Made by a program: the position numbers and the translations under genes. From Syntrophales bacterium (GTDB lineage: Bacteria > Desulfobacterota > Syntrophia > Syntrophales > PHBD01), in the NCBI GenBank assembly GCA_035363115.1, contig DAOSEM010000006.1:1-64000 (forward strand): a stretch of 64,000 nt of DNA, read 5' to 3'. Below the pieces are notes generated by a model. It was not told the origin of the DNA and made no database searches. It saw only the letters and a list, made by a program, of their open reading frames with translations. This document shows positions 9,149-18,211 of the stretch, piece after piece (position 1 is the first letter of the stretch; each line of letters begins with the position of its first letter).

Positions 9149-9925
9149 TTAGAGTTGCTCGGACGTCAACCCAAACCTCCTCTCCCGCTGCCGATAGGCG
9201 GCAATGGCCCTCAGGAGCTCGGCGCGGTCGAAATCGGGCCACAGGACGTCGGTAAAAAAGAATTCCGTGTAGGCCATCTGCCAGAGGAGAAAATTGCTGA
9301 TCCGGAACTCGCCGCTGGTCCGGATCAGCAGGTCCGGATCAGGCACTCCGGCGGTCTGGAGGTGCTCTTCGAACACCTCCTTCGAGATGCCTTCGGGGGG
9401 CAGGAGCCCGGCCGAGCATTTCGCCGCCAGGGCACGGGCGGCCTGCAGGATCTCGTCCCGGCCGCCGTAGCTCAGCGCCAGGATCAGGACCATGTCCCGG
9501 CCCTCCTTCGTTTCCTCCATGGTCTCCCGGAGGAATCGCTGTACCGGCTCCCGGAGCGCCGCGGTATTTCCGATGGTCTGCAGGCGGATCCCCCGCTCCC
9601 GGAGTTCCCGGGCCTCCGACTGGAGATAGTCGATCAGGAGGTCCATCAGTGCCGAAACCTCCCGTGCAGGGCGCATCCAGTTCTCCACCGAGAAGGCGTA
9701 CAGCGTCAGGTATTGAATGCCGATCTCCCGGCAAGTCCGCACGGTGGTCCGAACCGCTTCGGCCCCCTTCCGATGGCCGGCGATTCTCCCCAGGGCGTGC
9801 TTCTTTGCCCAGCGGCCGTTGCCGTCCATGATCACGGCAATGTGCCGGGGAAGATTTTCTCTATCAATCCCGTTGAAATCGCTCACAGTTGGACTCGTTT
9901 TCCTTTTTTTCTGGCCGTAGCACAT
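9149..9925 (-). CDS. uppS: Isoprenyl transferase (undecaprenyl diphosphate synthase)
   Basis: A cis-prenyltransferase that extends farnesyl diphosphate to the C55 carrier used for peptidoglycan. AVIMDGNGRWAKK near residues 34-46 holds the catalytic Asp, and RTSGEFRISNFLLWQ plus TEFFFTDVLWPDF near 205-230 are the family C-terminal motifs. The start is uncertain: ATG 9925 gives 258 residues, and a GTG at 9886 gives 245; neither has a strong ribosome site. It is probably the first gene of the leftward uppS-cdsA-dxr-rseP run, because a terminator lies just upstream. Confidence 0.93.
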   Translation of the reverse strand: MCYGQKKRKTSPTVSDFNGIDRENLPRHIAVIMDGNGRWAKKHALGRIAGHRKGAEAVRTTVRTCREIGIQYLTLYAFSVENWMRPAREVSALMDLLIDYLQSEARELRERGIRLQTIGNTAALREPVQRFLRETMEETKEGRDMVLILALSYGGRDEILQAARALAAKCSAGLLPPEGISKEVFEEHLQTAGVPDPDLLIRTSGEFRISNFLLWQMAYTEFFFTDVLWPDFDRAELLRAIAAYRQRERRFGLTSEQL

Positions 9926-10117
9926 CCCCGGGGTGATTGCAATCTCCCACCCCTGCCGGGATTCCTTCACTGCTCCGGGACGGCGATACGGTCTGGACGC
10001 AAGGTCCCCGAAATCCAGAGCTGCAGGGTGCAGGGGTGAGGGATCTGCAATCCCTGCCCATGTCTCGCTGAGTGGGATGAGGGAAACGCCGCCGTCAGAC
10101 CCTTTTTCGACAGCCCG
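9926..10117. other. Gap upstream of uppS
   Basis: Between uppS and the terminator after frr. It must carry the uppS promoter if the terminator is efficient, but I could not pick out a convincing -35/-10 pair. No small gene with family features is visible. Confidence 0.4.
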
Positions 10118-10144
10118 AAAAAAAAGGGAGCCTCCGCTCCCTTT
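10118..10144 (-). terminator. Intrinsic terminator after frr
   Basis: On the minus strand AAAGGGAGC (10144-10136) pairs with GCTCCCTTT (10131-10123) around a four-base loop, followed directly by a run of eight U. It lies 89 bases past the frr stop and separates the translation operon from uppS. Confidence 0.85.
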
Positions 10145-10232
10145 ATCGTGCCGGCCCTGTCGGGCCTGTAATCCGTTTGATCCCTGACCGCCGGAAGCCT
10201 GTCCCGGAGTGATGCGCTCGAAGCACACCCCG

Positions 10233-10790
10233 TCAGATCTCCATGATCTCCTTTTCCTTCGCCGCCAGGAGGGCATCCACCTTCTCGATGGCCTTGTCCA
10301 TGCGCTTTTTCACATCCTCCTGCTGGGTGAACATCTCGTCCTCGGAGATCTTGTTGTCCTTCTTCAGCGTCTTGAACTCCTCATTGGCATCGCGGCGCGC
10401 GTTCCGGAGCTTGACCTTGCATTCCTCGGTCATCTTCTTGACAACCTTCACCAGTTCCTTCCGGCGCTCCTCCGTGAGGACCGGAATGGCCAGCCGCACC
10501 AGTTTTCCGTCGTTCGTGGGCGTGAGGCCGATGTCCGCCTTCTGGATCGCCTTCTCGATGGCCCCGATGACGCTGGTGTCCCAAGGGGAAATCAGGATCA
10601 TCCGGCTCTCCGGGATCGAGAGATTGGCCACCTGGTTGAGCGGCGTTGGCACCCCGTAGTAATCGACCTTGATCCCGTCCAGGAGCGCCAGGGAGGCACG
10701 TCCCGTCCGCACCTTGCTGAATGACTTCTCCAAGGCGCTGGTGGACCGGTCCATATCTTCCTTCAGCGTGGCAAATACCTTTTCTTTCAT
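10233..10790 (-). CDS. frr: Ribosome recycling factor
   Basis: Splits post-termination ribosomes together with EF-G. The 185-residue length is standard. The family features are clear: DMDRSTSALEKSFSKVRTGR near residues 12-31, PLNQVANLSIPE near 54-65 and ERRKELVKVVKKMTEE near 115-130. It is four bases past the pyrH stop, in the conserved rpsB-tsf-pyrH-frr order, and is followed by an intrinsic terminator. Confidence 0.97.
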   Translation of the reverse strand: MKEKVFATLKEDMDRSTSALEKSFSKVRTGRASLALLDGIKVDYYGVPTPLNQVANLSIPESRMILISPWDTSVIGAIEKAIQKADIGLTPTNDGKLVRLAIPVLTEERRKELVKVVKKMTEECKVKLRNARRDANEEFKTLKKDNKISEDEMFTQQEDVKKRMDKAIEKVDALLAAKEKEIMEI

Positions 10791-10794
10791 GATT

Positions 10795-11511
10795 TTACGC
10801 TCCTAACCGGGTCCCTACCGGTTCCCCGCAGAGTACCCGCTTGATGTTTCCACTTTTCTGGAGGTTGAAGACGATCACCGGCATGCCGTTGTCCCGGCAG
10901 AGGGAAACGGCTGTGCCGTCCATGACTTTCAGATCCTTCACCAGGACATCCGCATAGCCGATGCGATCGAAGAAGATCGCATCCGGCTGGCCGACGGGGT
11001 CCCGGTCGTAGACGCCGTCCACCTTTGTGGCCTTGAGCAGTACCTCGGCCTTGATCTCGATGGCCCGGAGAGCCGCCGCCGTGTCGGTGGTGAAAAAAGG
11101 ATTTCCCGTCCCTCCGGCCAGGAGAAGGACGCTGCCTTCATCCAGATAACGGATGGCGCGCCTCTGGATATAAGGCTCGGCCACCCCTTTCACGTCCAGG
11201 GCGGAGAGAACACGGGCCGGAACGCCCTGGGCCTCCAGGGCGCTCTGCATGGTCAGTCCGTTGATGACCGTCGCCAGCATCCCCGTGTAGTCCGCCGACG
11301 TCCGGTCCATGCCGCGGGCGGCGGCGATGCCGCCCCGCCAGATGTTGCCGCCGCCGATGACCAGACCGACCTGGACTCCCAGGGCCACGACCGACTTGAT
11401 TTCCCGGGCGATTCCCTCGATCACCTCGAAATCGAAGCCGAAGCCCCGGCCCCCGGCAAGGGCTTCCCCGCTGAGCTTCAGGAGTACCCTGCGAAATACC
11501 GGCTTTTCCAA
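10795..11511 (-). CDS. pyrH: Uridylate kinase
   Basis: Phosphorylates UMP to UDP in pyrimidine metabolism; the bacterial enzyme is hexameric and belongs to the amino-acid-kinase fold. The 238-residue protein has RVLLKLSGEALAG near residues 7-19, IGGGNIWRGG near 52-61 and the nucleotide-binding KATKVDGVYDRDP near 160-172. The likely start is a TTG at 11511, one base after the tsf stop, with AAGGG seven bases upstream. Confidence 0.95.
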   Translation of the reverse strand: MEKPVFRRVLLKLSGEALAGGRGFGFDFEVIEGIAREIKSVVALGVQVGLVIGGGNIWRGGIAAARGMDRTSADYTGMLATVINGLTMQSALEAQGVPARVLSALDVKGVAEPYIQRRAIRYLDEGSVLLLAGGTGNPFFTTDTAAALRAIEIKAEVLLKATKVDGVYDRDPVGQPDAIFFDRIGYADVLVKDLKVMDGTAVSLCRDNGMPVIVFNLQKSGNIKRVLCGEPVGTRLGA

Positions 11512-11512
11512 A

Positions 11513-12118
11513 TCAGCCCTTCAACTCTTCTCCCAGCTGGAACCGGGCGAAGCGACGGATGATGATGTTCTCTCCCGTCTTGGCGATCATTTCGTTCAGA
11601 AGCGTCTTCACCGTGATGTCGGGATTCTTGATGAATTTCTGGTCCAGGAGACACACATCCTCGTAATACTTCCTGAGTTTCCCCTCGATGATCTTGTCCC
11701 AGATCTTCTCGGGCTTCTTCTCCTGGGCAAGCTGATCCCGATAAATGGCCTTTTCCCGCTCGAGGTCGGCCGCGGGGATCTCTTCGCTCTTCAGGTACAG
11801 GGGGTTCGATGCCGCCACATGCATGGCGATGTCCTTGACGAAACCGGTGAAGTTGTCCGTCTTCGCCACAAAGTCGGTCTCGCAGTTGATCTCCACGAGG
11901 ACGCCGATCTTTCCGCCCATGTGGATGTAGGAGCCGACGGCACCGTCCTTGGCGGCCTTGGAGGAGCGCTTCGTAGCCGCCGACATGCCCTTCTTGCGCA
12001 GGAAGTCGATGGCCTTTTCAAAATCGCCGCTGGAGGACTGCAGGGCTTCCTTGCAGTCCATCATACCGGCGCCTGTTTTATCCCTCAACTCTTTTACCAT
12101 TGCGGATGTAATTTCCAA
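11513..12118 (-). CDS. tsf: Elongation factor Ts
   Basis: The nucleotide exchange factor for EF-Tu. It starts EITSAMVKELRDKTGAGMMD, and TDFVAKTDNF near residues 80-90 is the EF-Tu-contact signature. The reading starts at a TTG (12118) preceded by GGAGG eight bases upstream, which lines up with the family N-terminus; the next ATG is six codons in. At 201 residues it is the short form, lacking most of the second half of the E. coli core. Confidence 0.95.
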   Translation of the reverse strand: MEITSAMVKELRDKTGAGMMDCKEALQSSSGDFEKAIDFLRKKGMSAATKRSSKAAKDGAVGSYIHMGGKIGVLVEINCETDFVAKTDNFTGFVKDIAMHVAASNPLYLKSEEIPAADLEREKAIYRDQLAQEKKPEKIWDKIIEGKLRKYYEDVCLLDQKFIKNPDITVKTLLNEMIAKTGENIIIRRFARFQLGEELKG

Positions 12119-12149
12119 TGTTCAAACCTCCATCCTTGTATCGTTGAAA

Positions 12150-12980
12150 TCAAGCAGTTGCTTCCGTTGATCCGGCCTGTCCCTCGGGACTCTCCTTCTT
12201 CTCCACGCTCTCCGGAACGTCCGGCTCGGCCTCCTCGACGGGAGCCTCCTGTGCGCGGGCGTCCTTGTCGCTCTCCGCCTGGATCTTTTCCTCGTAACGC
12301 TTCTTCCCCTCCATGACCGCATCGGCGATGCGGGAGGAAAAGAGCTTGATGGCCCGGATGGCGTCGTCATTGCCGGGGATCACATAGTCGATCAGGTCGG
12401 GGTTGCAGTTGGTGTCCACGATGGCCGTGATCGGAATTCCCAGTTTTCGCGCCTCCTGCACGGTGATGTCTTCCCGTTTCGGGTCCACGATGAACAGGCC
12501 GCCCGGATGCCCCTTGAGTGTCCGGATTCCTCCGAGAACCTTGAGGAGCTTGTCGCGCTCCTTCTGGAGCTTCATGATCTCCTTCTTCGGGAAGGCCCGC
12601 ACGCTTTCATCCTGGAACATCTTGTCCAGCATGTTGAGGCGGTCGATGCTTTTCTTGATGGTCGTGAAGTTGGTCAGCATACCGCCGAGCCAGCGCTGGT
12701 TGACGTAAGGCATGCCGCAGCGCCCGGCCTCCTCGCGGATCGCTTCCTGGGACTGTTTCTTCGTTCCCACAAACAGGATGGTTCCGCCGTTCGCCACGGT
12801 GTTCACGACAAAGTCGTAAGCCTTGTGGAACATCTCGACGGTCTGCTGGAGATCGATGATGTAGATGCCGTTTCGGGCGCCGAAGATGTAGGTTTTCATC
12901 TTCGGGTTCCATTTGTTGGTCTGGTGACCGAAGTGGACTCCCGCCTCGAGCAGGAGCTTCATGGAAATCAGTGCTGCCAT
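12150..12980 (-). CDS. rpsB: 30S ribosomal protein S2
   Basis: Small-subunit ribosomal protein. The core starts MAALISMKLLLEAGVHFGHQ and contains RWLGGMLTNFTTI and the late VDTNCNPDLIDYVIPGNDDA. The start ATG at 12980 has AGGAG seven bases upstream. The 276-residue protein carries an acidic, Glu/Ala-rich C-terminal tail of roughly 45 residues beyond the core, a common variable extension. First gene of rpsB-tsf-pyrH-frr. Confidence 0.97.
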   Translation of the reverse strand: MAALISMKLLLEAGVHFGHQTNKWNPKMKTYIFGARNGIYIIDLQQTVEMFHKAYDFVVNTVANGGTILFVGTKKQSQEAIREEAGRCGMPYVNQRWLGGMLTNFTTIKKSIDRLNMLDKMFQDESVRAFPKKEIMKLQKERDKLLKVLGGIRTLKGHPGGLFIVDPKREDITVQEARKLGIPITAIVDTNCNPDLIDYVIPGNDDAIRAIKLFSSRIADAVMEGKKRYEEKIQAESDKDARAQEAPVEEAEPDVPESVEKKESPEGQAGSTEATA

Positions 12981-13090
12981 AGTCTTTCTCCTTTTGTTTT
13001 TTCCTCCACCCCCATCACCCCGCCAGGGAACTTTTCCAAGGAAAAGCAACCCCCTGCCGGTCCGGGGATGTGCGAAATCTGCCGGCCATT

Positions 13091-13119
13091 AGCATAATGG
13101 GTTCCCCTTGGCAAGGGAA
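13091..13119 (-). promoter_or_regulatory. Putative rpsB operon promoter
   Basis: On the minus strand TTCCCT (13119-13114) and TATGCT (13096-13091) are separated by 17 bases, a fair sigma-70 match with a weak -35. It lies about 110 bases before rpsB, leaving a long leader. Confidence 0.4.
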
Positions 13120-13202
13120 AACCCTGCCTTCTCTCAATTCCTCCGCCGGGGCGGCATGCCCCCGTGACAGCCCCCGCGCCCAGGGAAAAAAGTGGTCCCC
13201 GC

Positions 13203-14399
13203 TCAGGTCGTGTAATGGGCGTTGATCCTGACATAGTCGAAGGTCAGGTCGGAGGTGTGGAGGACGAATGCCCCCCTGCCTCCGGCGAGATCGATCCGGA
13301 CATGGATCCGGTCCGAGGCCATGACGCGGGCCAGCTCCGCCGTCGCCGCGGGAATGCCCCGGCCACCCGCAAAGACCGTCACCCCACCAAAAGACACATT
13401 GACAGCATCGGGATTCACCGGCACACCGGCGGCGCCCACTGCCCCGATCACGCGCCCCCAGTTGGGGTCTCCCCCGAAACAGGCCGTCTTGAACAGGTTT
13501 GAGTTCCCCACGGCATAGGCCACCCTCCGGGCCTCCGCCTTCGTCCTCCCGCCGGACACTTCCAGCGTGACGACCTTGGTCGCCCCTTCCCCGTCCCGGA
13601 CCATGGCCAGGGCCATCTCCTCCAGGACCGCCGCCAGCATCCCCCGGAAGGTACGGCCGTCACGGTCCCCTTTCCGGAAAGGGCGGTTCCCCGCCCGGCC
13701 GTTGGCCAGGACGAGGACGGTGTCGTTGGTGCTCATGCATCCATCCACGGAAATGGCGTTGAAGCTCCCGGCCACCCCTTCCCGGAGCAGCTCTCCCAGG
13801 AGGCGGGGCTCGACGGCCGCATCCGTGAGAACGTAGGCCAGCATGGTCGCCATGTCCGGCTGAATCATACCGGCGCCTTTGGCCATCCCTAGGACCGTCA
13901 CGGGCCGGCCGTCGATGCTCTCCGCGCGGAGAGCCATCTTGGGAAACCGGTCCGTCGTGAGGATCGCCTCCTGGGCCTCTTCCATCCCGTCAGGACGCAG
14001 TCTCCCGGCCAGCGACCCGACGCCGGCCAGGATCTTCCCGACAGGCAGGCGCCGGCCGATGACTCCCGTGGAGGCCACTAGAATCATGTCATCCGGAATG
14101 CCCAGCGCCCCCGAGACCGCCCGGGAGGACGCCCGGGCGTCTTCGATGCCCTCGGGCCCCATGGCGGCGTTGGCGTTGCCGCTGTTGGTCAGGATCGCCT
14201 GGGCCCGGCCGGACCGGATGCGCTCCATGTCCACAATCACCGGGGCCGCCTTGAAGGCGTTGGTGGTGAACATGCCCGCCGCGGAGGCCGGCTCCTCTGA
14301 AACGATCAGGGCCAGGTCCTTGCGCCCGTCCTCCTTGATCCCCGAGGCGATCCCCGCCGCCCGGAAACCCGGTACGGTCCAGTTCACATCCCTTTTCAT
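13203..14399 (-). CDS. argJ: Bifunctional glutamate N-acetyltransferase / amino-acid acetyltransferase ArgJ
   Basis: Transfers acetyl from N-acetylornithine to glutamate in arginine synthesis, and may also use acetyl-CoA. It is a self-cleaving Ntn hydrolase; the split site is the KGAGMIQPDMATMLAYVLTD region, before the Thr of ATML (near residue 180). The N-terminus NWTVPGFRAAGIASGIK is typical. From ATG 14399 it is 398 residues; ATG 14420 and a GTG at 14447 overlapping secA are alternatives. It lies just downstream of secA. Confidence 0.94.
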   Translation of the reverse strand: MKRDVNWTVPGFRAAGIASGIKEDGRKDLALIVSEEPASAAGMFTTNAFKAAPVIVDMERIRSGRAQAILTNSGNANAAMGPEGIEDARASSRAVSGALGIPDDMILVASTGVIGRRLPVGKILAGVGSLAGRLRPDGMEEAQEAILTTDRFPKMALRAESIDGRPVTVLGMAKGAGMIQPDMATMLAYVLTDAAVEPRLLGELLREGVAGSFNAISVDGCMSTNDTVLVLANGRAGNRPFRKGDRDGRTFRGMLAAVLEEMALAMVRDGEGATKVVTLEVSGGRTKAEARRVAYAVGNSNLFKTACFGGDPNWGRVIGAVGAAGVPVNPDAVNVSFGGVTVFAGGRGIPAATAELARVMASDRIHVRIDLAGGRGAFVLHTSDLTFDYVRINAHYTT

Positions 14400-14436
14400 G
14401 TCATTCTTCACCGGCTGCATGTCACGTCGCCGCTTT

Positions 14437-16962
14437 TCAATTTGCACCGCAGCATCGTTTGTATTTCTTCCCGCTCCCGCAGGGGCAGGGATCGTTCCGG
14501 CCGACCTTCTCCCCGGTCCGCTTGACCGGGGCGGCCGCCGCCCCGTCGCCTCCCCGGCTCATGACGTACTCCTGCTCCTGCCGCCGCTGGATCCGCTCGA
14601 CCTCGTCCTCCCGCTGGATCCGGATCATGCAGAGCTTCTCCAGGCTGTCCATCTTGATCCGCTCGATCATCTCCATGAACATGTCGTACCCTTCCTTCTG
14701 GTACTCCCGAACGGGATCCTTCTGTCCGTATCCCCGAAGCCCGATCCCCTCCTTGAGATGATCCATGGCCAGCAGGTGGTCCTTCCACTGCGTGTCGATG
14801 GCATTGAGCATGATGACACGAAGGAGGTATTCCATCAGCTCCTTCCCGAACTCCGCCTCCTTGCCCCGGAGGAGCCCCATCACGGCTTCGTGGATCTCCT
14901 CCTGGATCACGGCGGGCCTCAGGTCTTCCCGGTCGGAGAAGTTCATCTTCAGGGAGAACTGCTTGAACACCATGTCCTCCAGCCCTTTCAGATCCCCGTC
15001 CACCGGATTCCCCTTCTCGTCGATGAAGTCCGGAATCAGGTCGTCCAGGACGTCCCCCAGCATTTCTTCCAGGTCCGACCAGAGGCCTTCGCCTCCCCGT
15101 AGGACCTTGCGGCGCTGCTCATAAATGACCTGCCGCTGGCGGTTCATGACATCGTCGTATTCCAGGAGGTGCTTGCGGATCTCGAAGTTCTGCCCTTCCA
15201 CGCGCTTCTGGGAGTTCTCGATGGCCTTGGAGATCATCCGGTGCTCAATGGGCTGGTTCTCCTCAAGGCCGATCCTGTCCATGATCGAGGAGATTTTCTC
15301 GCCCCCGAAGATGCGCATCAGATCGTCCTCGAGGGACAGGTAGAATCGGGAGGAACCCATGTCCCCCTGGCGTCCAGAGCGGCCGCGGAGCTGGTTGTCG
15401 ATCCGCCGGCTCTCGTGGCGCTCCGTTCCCAGGATGTGGAGGCCCCCCAGTTCCGCTACTCCCTCGCCCAGCTTGATGTCGGTTCCGCGACCCGCCATGT
15501 TGGTCGAGATGGTCACCATGCCCCGCTGGCCCGCCTGGGCGACAATCTCCGCCTCCCGGTCGTGCTGCTTGGCGTTGAGGACGTGGTGCTTGACCCCCGT
15601 CCGGGAGAGAATCTTGCTCAGGTACTCCGACTTCTCGATGGAGATGGTGCCCACCAGGACGGGTCGGCTGTTCCGGTGCATCTCCTTGATCTCCTCGATG
15701 ACGGCCTTGAACTTTTCCTCCTCCGTCTTGTAGACGACGTCCGTATGGTCTTCCCGGATCATGGGCATGTTCGTCGGGACGACCACCACCTCGAGGCCGT
15801 AGATCTTCTTGAACTCCTCCGCCTCCGTGTCGGCGGTGCCGGTCATGCCCGCCAGCTTGTCGTACATGCGGAAGTAGTTCTGGAAGGTGATGGACGCGAG
15901 GGTCTGGTTCTCCCGCTCGATCTTGACCTTCTCCTTCGCCTCCAGGGCCTGGTGCAGGCCGTCGCTGTAGCGCCTCCCCGGCATCAGCCGGCCGGTGAAT
16001 TCGTCGACGATGATGACCTCGCCGTCCTTCACCATGTAATCCACGTCCCGCTTGAACAGGGTGTGGGCCTTGAGGGCCTGGTTGACGTGATGGACGATCT
16101 CGATGTTCCCGGGTTCATAGAGATTCTGGACCTTCAGGAGGCTTTCCACCCGGGCGACGCCCTCCTCCGTCAACACCACGGTCTTGCTCTTCTCCTCGAT
16201 CGTGTAGTCCGTGTCCTTGCGAAGGCGCGGGATGATCTGGTTGATCCGGTAGTACTTGTCCGTCGATTCGTCGGACGGCCCGGAGATGATGAGGGGCGTC
16301 CGGGCCTCGTCAATGAGGATGCTGTCCACCTCGTCGACGATGGCGTAGTGGAAGTCCCTCTGGACGTAATCGTCCAGGGTGAACTTCATGTTGTCCCGAA
16401 GGTAGTCGAAGCCGAATTCGTTGTTCGTTCCGTACGTGATGTCCGACAGGTAGGCCTTCCTGCGCTCCGCGTCGTCCATGCCGTGGACGATGACGCCCAC
16501 GGTCAGGCCGAGAAAGTTGTAAATGGGCCCCATCCACGAAGCGTCGCGGCGGGCCAGGTAGTCGTTCACCGTAACCAGGTGGGCGCCCCGGCCCGTCAGG
16601 GCGTTCAGGTACATCGGCATGGTCGCCGCCAGGGTCTTCCCCTCGCCCGTCTTCATCTCGGCGATCTTTCCCTCGTGGAGGACGATGCCGCCGATGACCT
16701 GCACGTCGAAGGGGCGCATCAGGAGGGTCCGCCGGGACACCTCCCGCACGACCGCAAAGGCCTCCGGGAGGATGTCGTCCAGGGTGGCTCCGTTTTCCAG
16801 CTTCTCCTTGAAATACGGGGTCTTCGCCTGGAGTTCGGCGTCGCTCAGGGCCAGCATCGCCGGTTCCAGATCGTTGACTTCATCGAGGATAAAGGAAAGG
16901 CGCTTCAGGTCGCGGTCGTTCTTGCTGCCCACGATTTTCTTCAAAATGGATTCAAACATCAT
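14437..16962 (-). CDS. secA: Preprotein translocase ATPase SecA
   Basis: The motor that drives unfolded preproteins through SecYEG. The 841-residue protein has Walker A MKTGEGKTLAA at about 103-113, DEVDSILIDEART near 210-222, the helicase motif GRAGRGTDI-like stretch NMAGRGTDIKLG near 485, and QLRGRSGRQGD near 520. It ends in the SEC-C zinc motif NDPCPCGSGKKYKRCCG, which binds SecB and ribosomes. I start at ATG 16962; longer readings would begin inside the upstream terminator hairpin. Confidence 0.97.
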   Translation of the reverse strand: MMFESILKKIVGSKNDRDLKRLSFILDEVNDLEPAMLALSDAELQAKTPYFKEKLENGATLDDILPEAFAVVREVSRRTLLMRPFDVQVIGGIVLHEGKIAEMKTGEGKTLAATMPMYLNALTGRGAHLVTVNDYLARRDASWMGPIYNFLGLTVGVIVHGMDDAERRKAYLSDITYGTNNEFGFDYLRDNMKFTLDDYVQRDFHYAIVDEVDSILIDEARTPLIISGPSDESTDKYYRINQIIPRLRKDTDYTIEEKSKTVVLTEEGVARVESLLKVQNLYEPGNIEIVHHVNQALKAHTLFKRDVDYMVKDGEVIIVDEFTGRLMPGRRYSDGLHQALEAKEKVKIERENQTLASITFQNYFRMYDKLAGMTGTADTEAEEFKKIYGLEVVVVPTNMPMIREDHTDVVYKTEEEKFKAVIEEIKEMHRNSRPVLVGTISIEKSEYLSKILSRTGVKHHVLNAKQHDREAEIVAQAGQRGMVTISTNMAGRGTDIKLGEGVAELGGLHILGTERHESRRIDNQLRGRSGRQGDMGSSRFYLSLEDDLMRIFGGEKISSIMDRIGLEENQPIEHRMISKAIENSQKRVEGQNFEIRKHLLEYDDVMNRQRQVIYEQRRKVLRGGEGLWSDLEEMLGDVLDDLIPDFIDEKGNPVDGDLKGLEDMVFKQFSLKMNFSDREDLRPAVIQEEIHEAVMGLLRGKEAEFGKELMEYLLRVIMLNAIDTQWKDHLLAMDHLKEGIGLRGYGQKDPVREYQKEGYDMFMEMIERIKMDSLEKLCMIRIQREDEVERIQRRQEQEYVMSRGGDGAAAAPVKRTGEKVGRNDPCPCGSGKKYKRCCGAN

Positions 16963-16976
16963 ATCGCATATCCAAT

Positions 16977-16999
16977 AAAAAAACCGGTGTCGCACCGGT
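16977..16999 (-). terminator. Intrinsic terminator between the M23 peptidase gene and secA
   Basis: On the minus strand ACCGGTG and CACCGGT form a seven-base stem with a three-base loop, followed directly by seven U. It lies 45 bases after the peptidase stop and just 15 bases before secA, so secA must have a very short or overlapping promoter, or rely on partial read-through. Confidence 0.8.
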
Positions 17000-17043
17000 G
17001 TCGGACGGTAGGCGCCGTGGGAAAAAAAGGAAGGAGATCCTCC

Positions 17044-17952
17044 CTATCGGCGCAGATAATTCCTCGGATTCACGGCGACTCCGCTGAAATAAACAGAGTA
17101 GTGAAGATGGGAGCCGGTGCTTCGGCCGGTGTTCCCGACGTACCCGATGACCTCGCCCCGCCGTACGATCGTCCCTTTCCGGACGGCGATCCGGGACAAA
17201 TGCCCGTAGAGCGTGGAGAGCCCCCGGCCGTGATCAAGCTTGACCACATTCCCATAGCCGCTCTGCATGGACGCCTCCAGAACGACCCCGTCCGCTGGCG
17301 CGCGGACCGGCGTTCCGTGCTGCGTGGCAACGTCGATACCCTCATGATATTCCCGGCCTCCGCCGAAGGGGGACGAGCGGGTACCGAACTCGGAGGTCAC
17401 CAGTCCCCGTACCGGCCAGAGAGACGGTGTCGCCGCGACGACCGAACGCTGGCGGTTCAGGAAATGCAGGATCTGGACAAAACTCTTCTCCCGGGCGGCC
17501 GCCTCCTGCTCCAGCCGGTCGACGCCCTGCACGACCTGCGTCAGGATGGCCTGCCGGTCTCCATCCAGGCGCGACGGGACCGGCCCCTCCTCCGGCACGG
17601 CGCCCCCGATGCCCAGAATCACCTGCTTGTCGCGGCTGCCCTCGATGTTGGCGGCAATGCGGATCTTCCGGTCGAACTCGCTCAACTCGTTCATCCTGGC
17701 ACTGTACCGCTCCAGGCGTCCGGCGAGCTCGACGATCTGCTTCTCCTGGTTGCCCGTGACTGCCCGCAGGCGCGCCAACTCGGCGGCATCCCGGCGGACG
17801 GAAATGTAATCATAGGCGAAATAGAGCGACGCGAGAATGACGACGGCCAGAACCGCGGCCAGCCTCTTCAGGAGGGATCCGGGAATCCCGAAGGTATGGA
17901 CGGGACCGTCCTTTCGGGGAATGATCAAGAGCGTAAAGCCGCGTTTCGCCAT
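17044..17952 (-). CDS. M23 family metallopeptidase (LytM domain), membrane anchored
   Basis: A peptidoglycan endopeptidase or a divisome activator of the LytM type acting in the periplasm. The 302-residue protein has a single N-terminal membrane segment (about 29-48), a coiled-coil stretch (about 52-110) and a C-terminal M23 domain (about 190-300). Zinc ligands are visible as HEGID (HxxxD) and HLHY, with GNVVKLDHGRGLSTLYGHLS between. It has its own promoter and terminator, so it is probably monocistronic. Catalytic activity looks likely because the ligands are intact. Confidence 0.9.
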   Translation of the reverse strand: MAKRGFTLLIIPRKDGPVHTFGIPGSLLKRLAAVLAVVILASLYFAYDYISVRRDAAELARLRAVTGNQEKQIVELAGRLERYSARMNELSEFDRKIRIAANIEGSRDKQVILGIGGAVPEEGPVPSRLDGDRQAILTQVVQGVDRLEQEAAAREKSFVQILHFLNRQRSVVAATPSLWPVRGLVTSEFGTRSSPFGGGREYHEGIDVATQHGTPVRAPADGVVLEASMQSGYGNVVKLDHGRGLSTLYGHLSRIAVRKGTIVRRGEVIGYVGNTGRSTGSHLHYSVYFSGVAVNPRNYLRR

Positions 17953-18100
17953 CCTGACTCCCTGCTGTTATGCGTTTCCTCACGGTGCCGCCCGGGGGCA
18001 CATGAACACGCCTCTATCGGGTCGGATGTGGACGGATCACCGGGGCGCGAGCGGAATGAGACTGGAACCGTTGGATACCGGGATTGAAAAAAGGCACGAA

Positions 18101-18128
18101 ACAGTACCACGCATGCCGGGAAAGTCAA
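18101..18128 (-). promoter_or_regulatory. Putative promoter of the M23 peptidase gene
   Basis: TTGACT (18128-18123) and TACTGT (18106-18101) on the minus strand are 16 bases apart, with a near-consensus -35. The start codon lies about 150 bases downstream. Confidence 0.5.
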
Positions 18129-18211
18129 GACGGAAATCCCGAATCCGTTCGTTTCTCCTTTTCTATCAACCTGTTACGGTCCGGCAGACGGTGATCGGAG
18201 CCGGTGCAGCC

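Noticed and set aside
13144..13202. A terminator hairpin after argJ
   Set aside because: GC-rich palindromic pieces are present (GGGGGCATGCC) but no U run follows on the minus strand.
15169..18087. A 972-codon open frame on the plus strand opposite secA and the M23 peptidase gene
   Set aside because: Its translation is low-complexity Asp/His/Leu/Val-rich with no family features, and it mirrors well-supported minus-strand genes. High GC at third positions explains the lack of stops.
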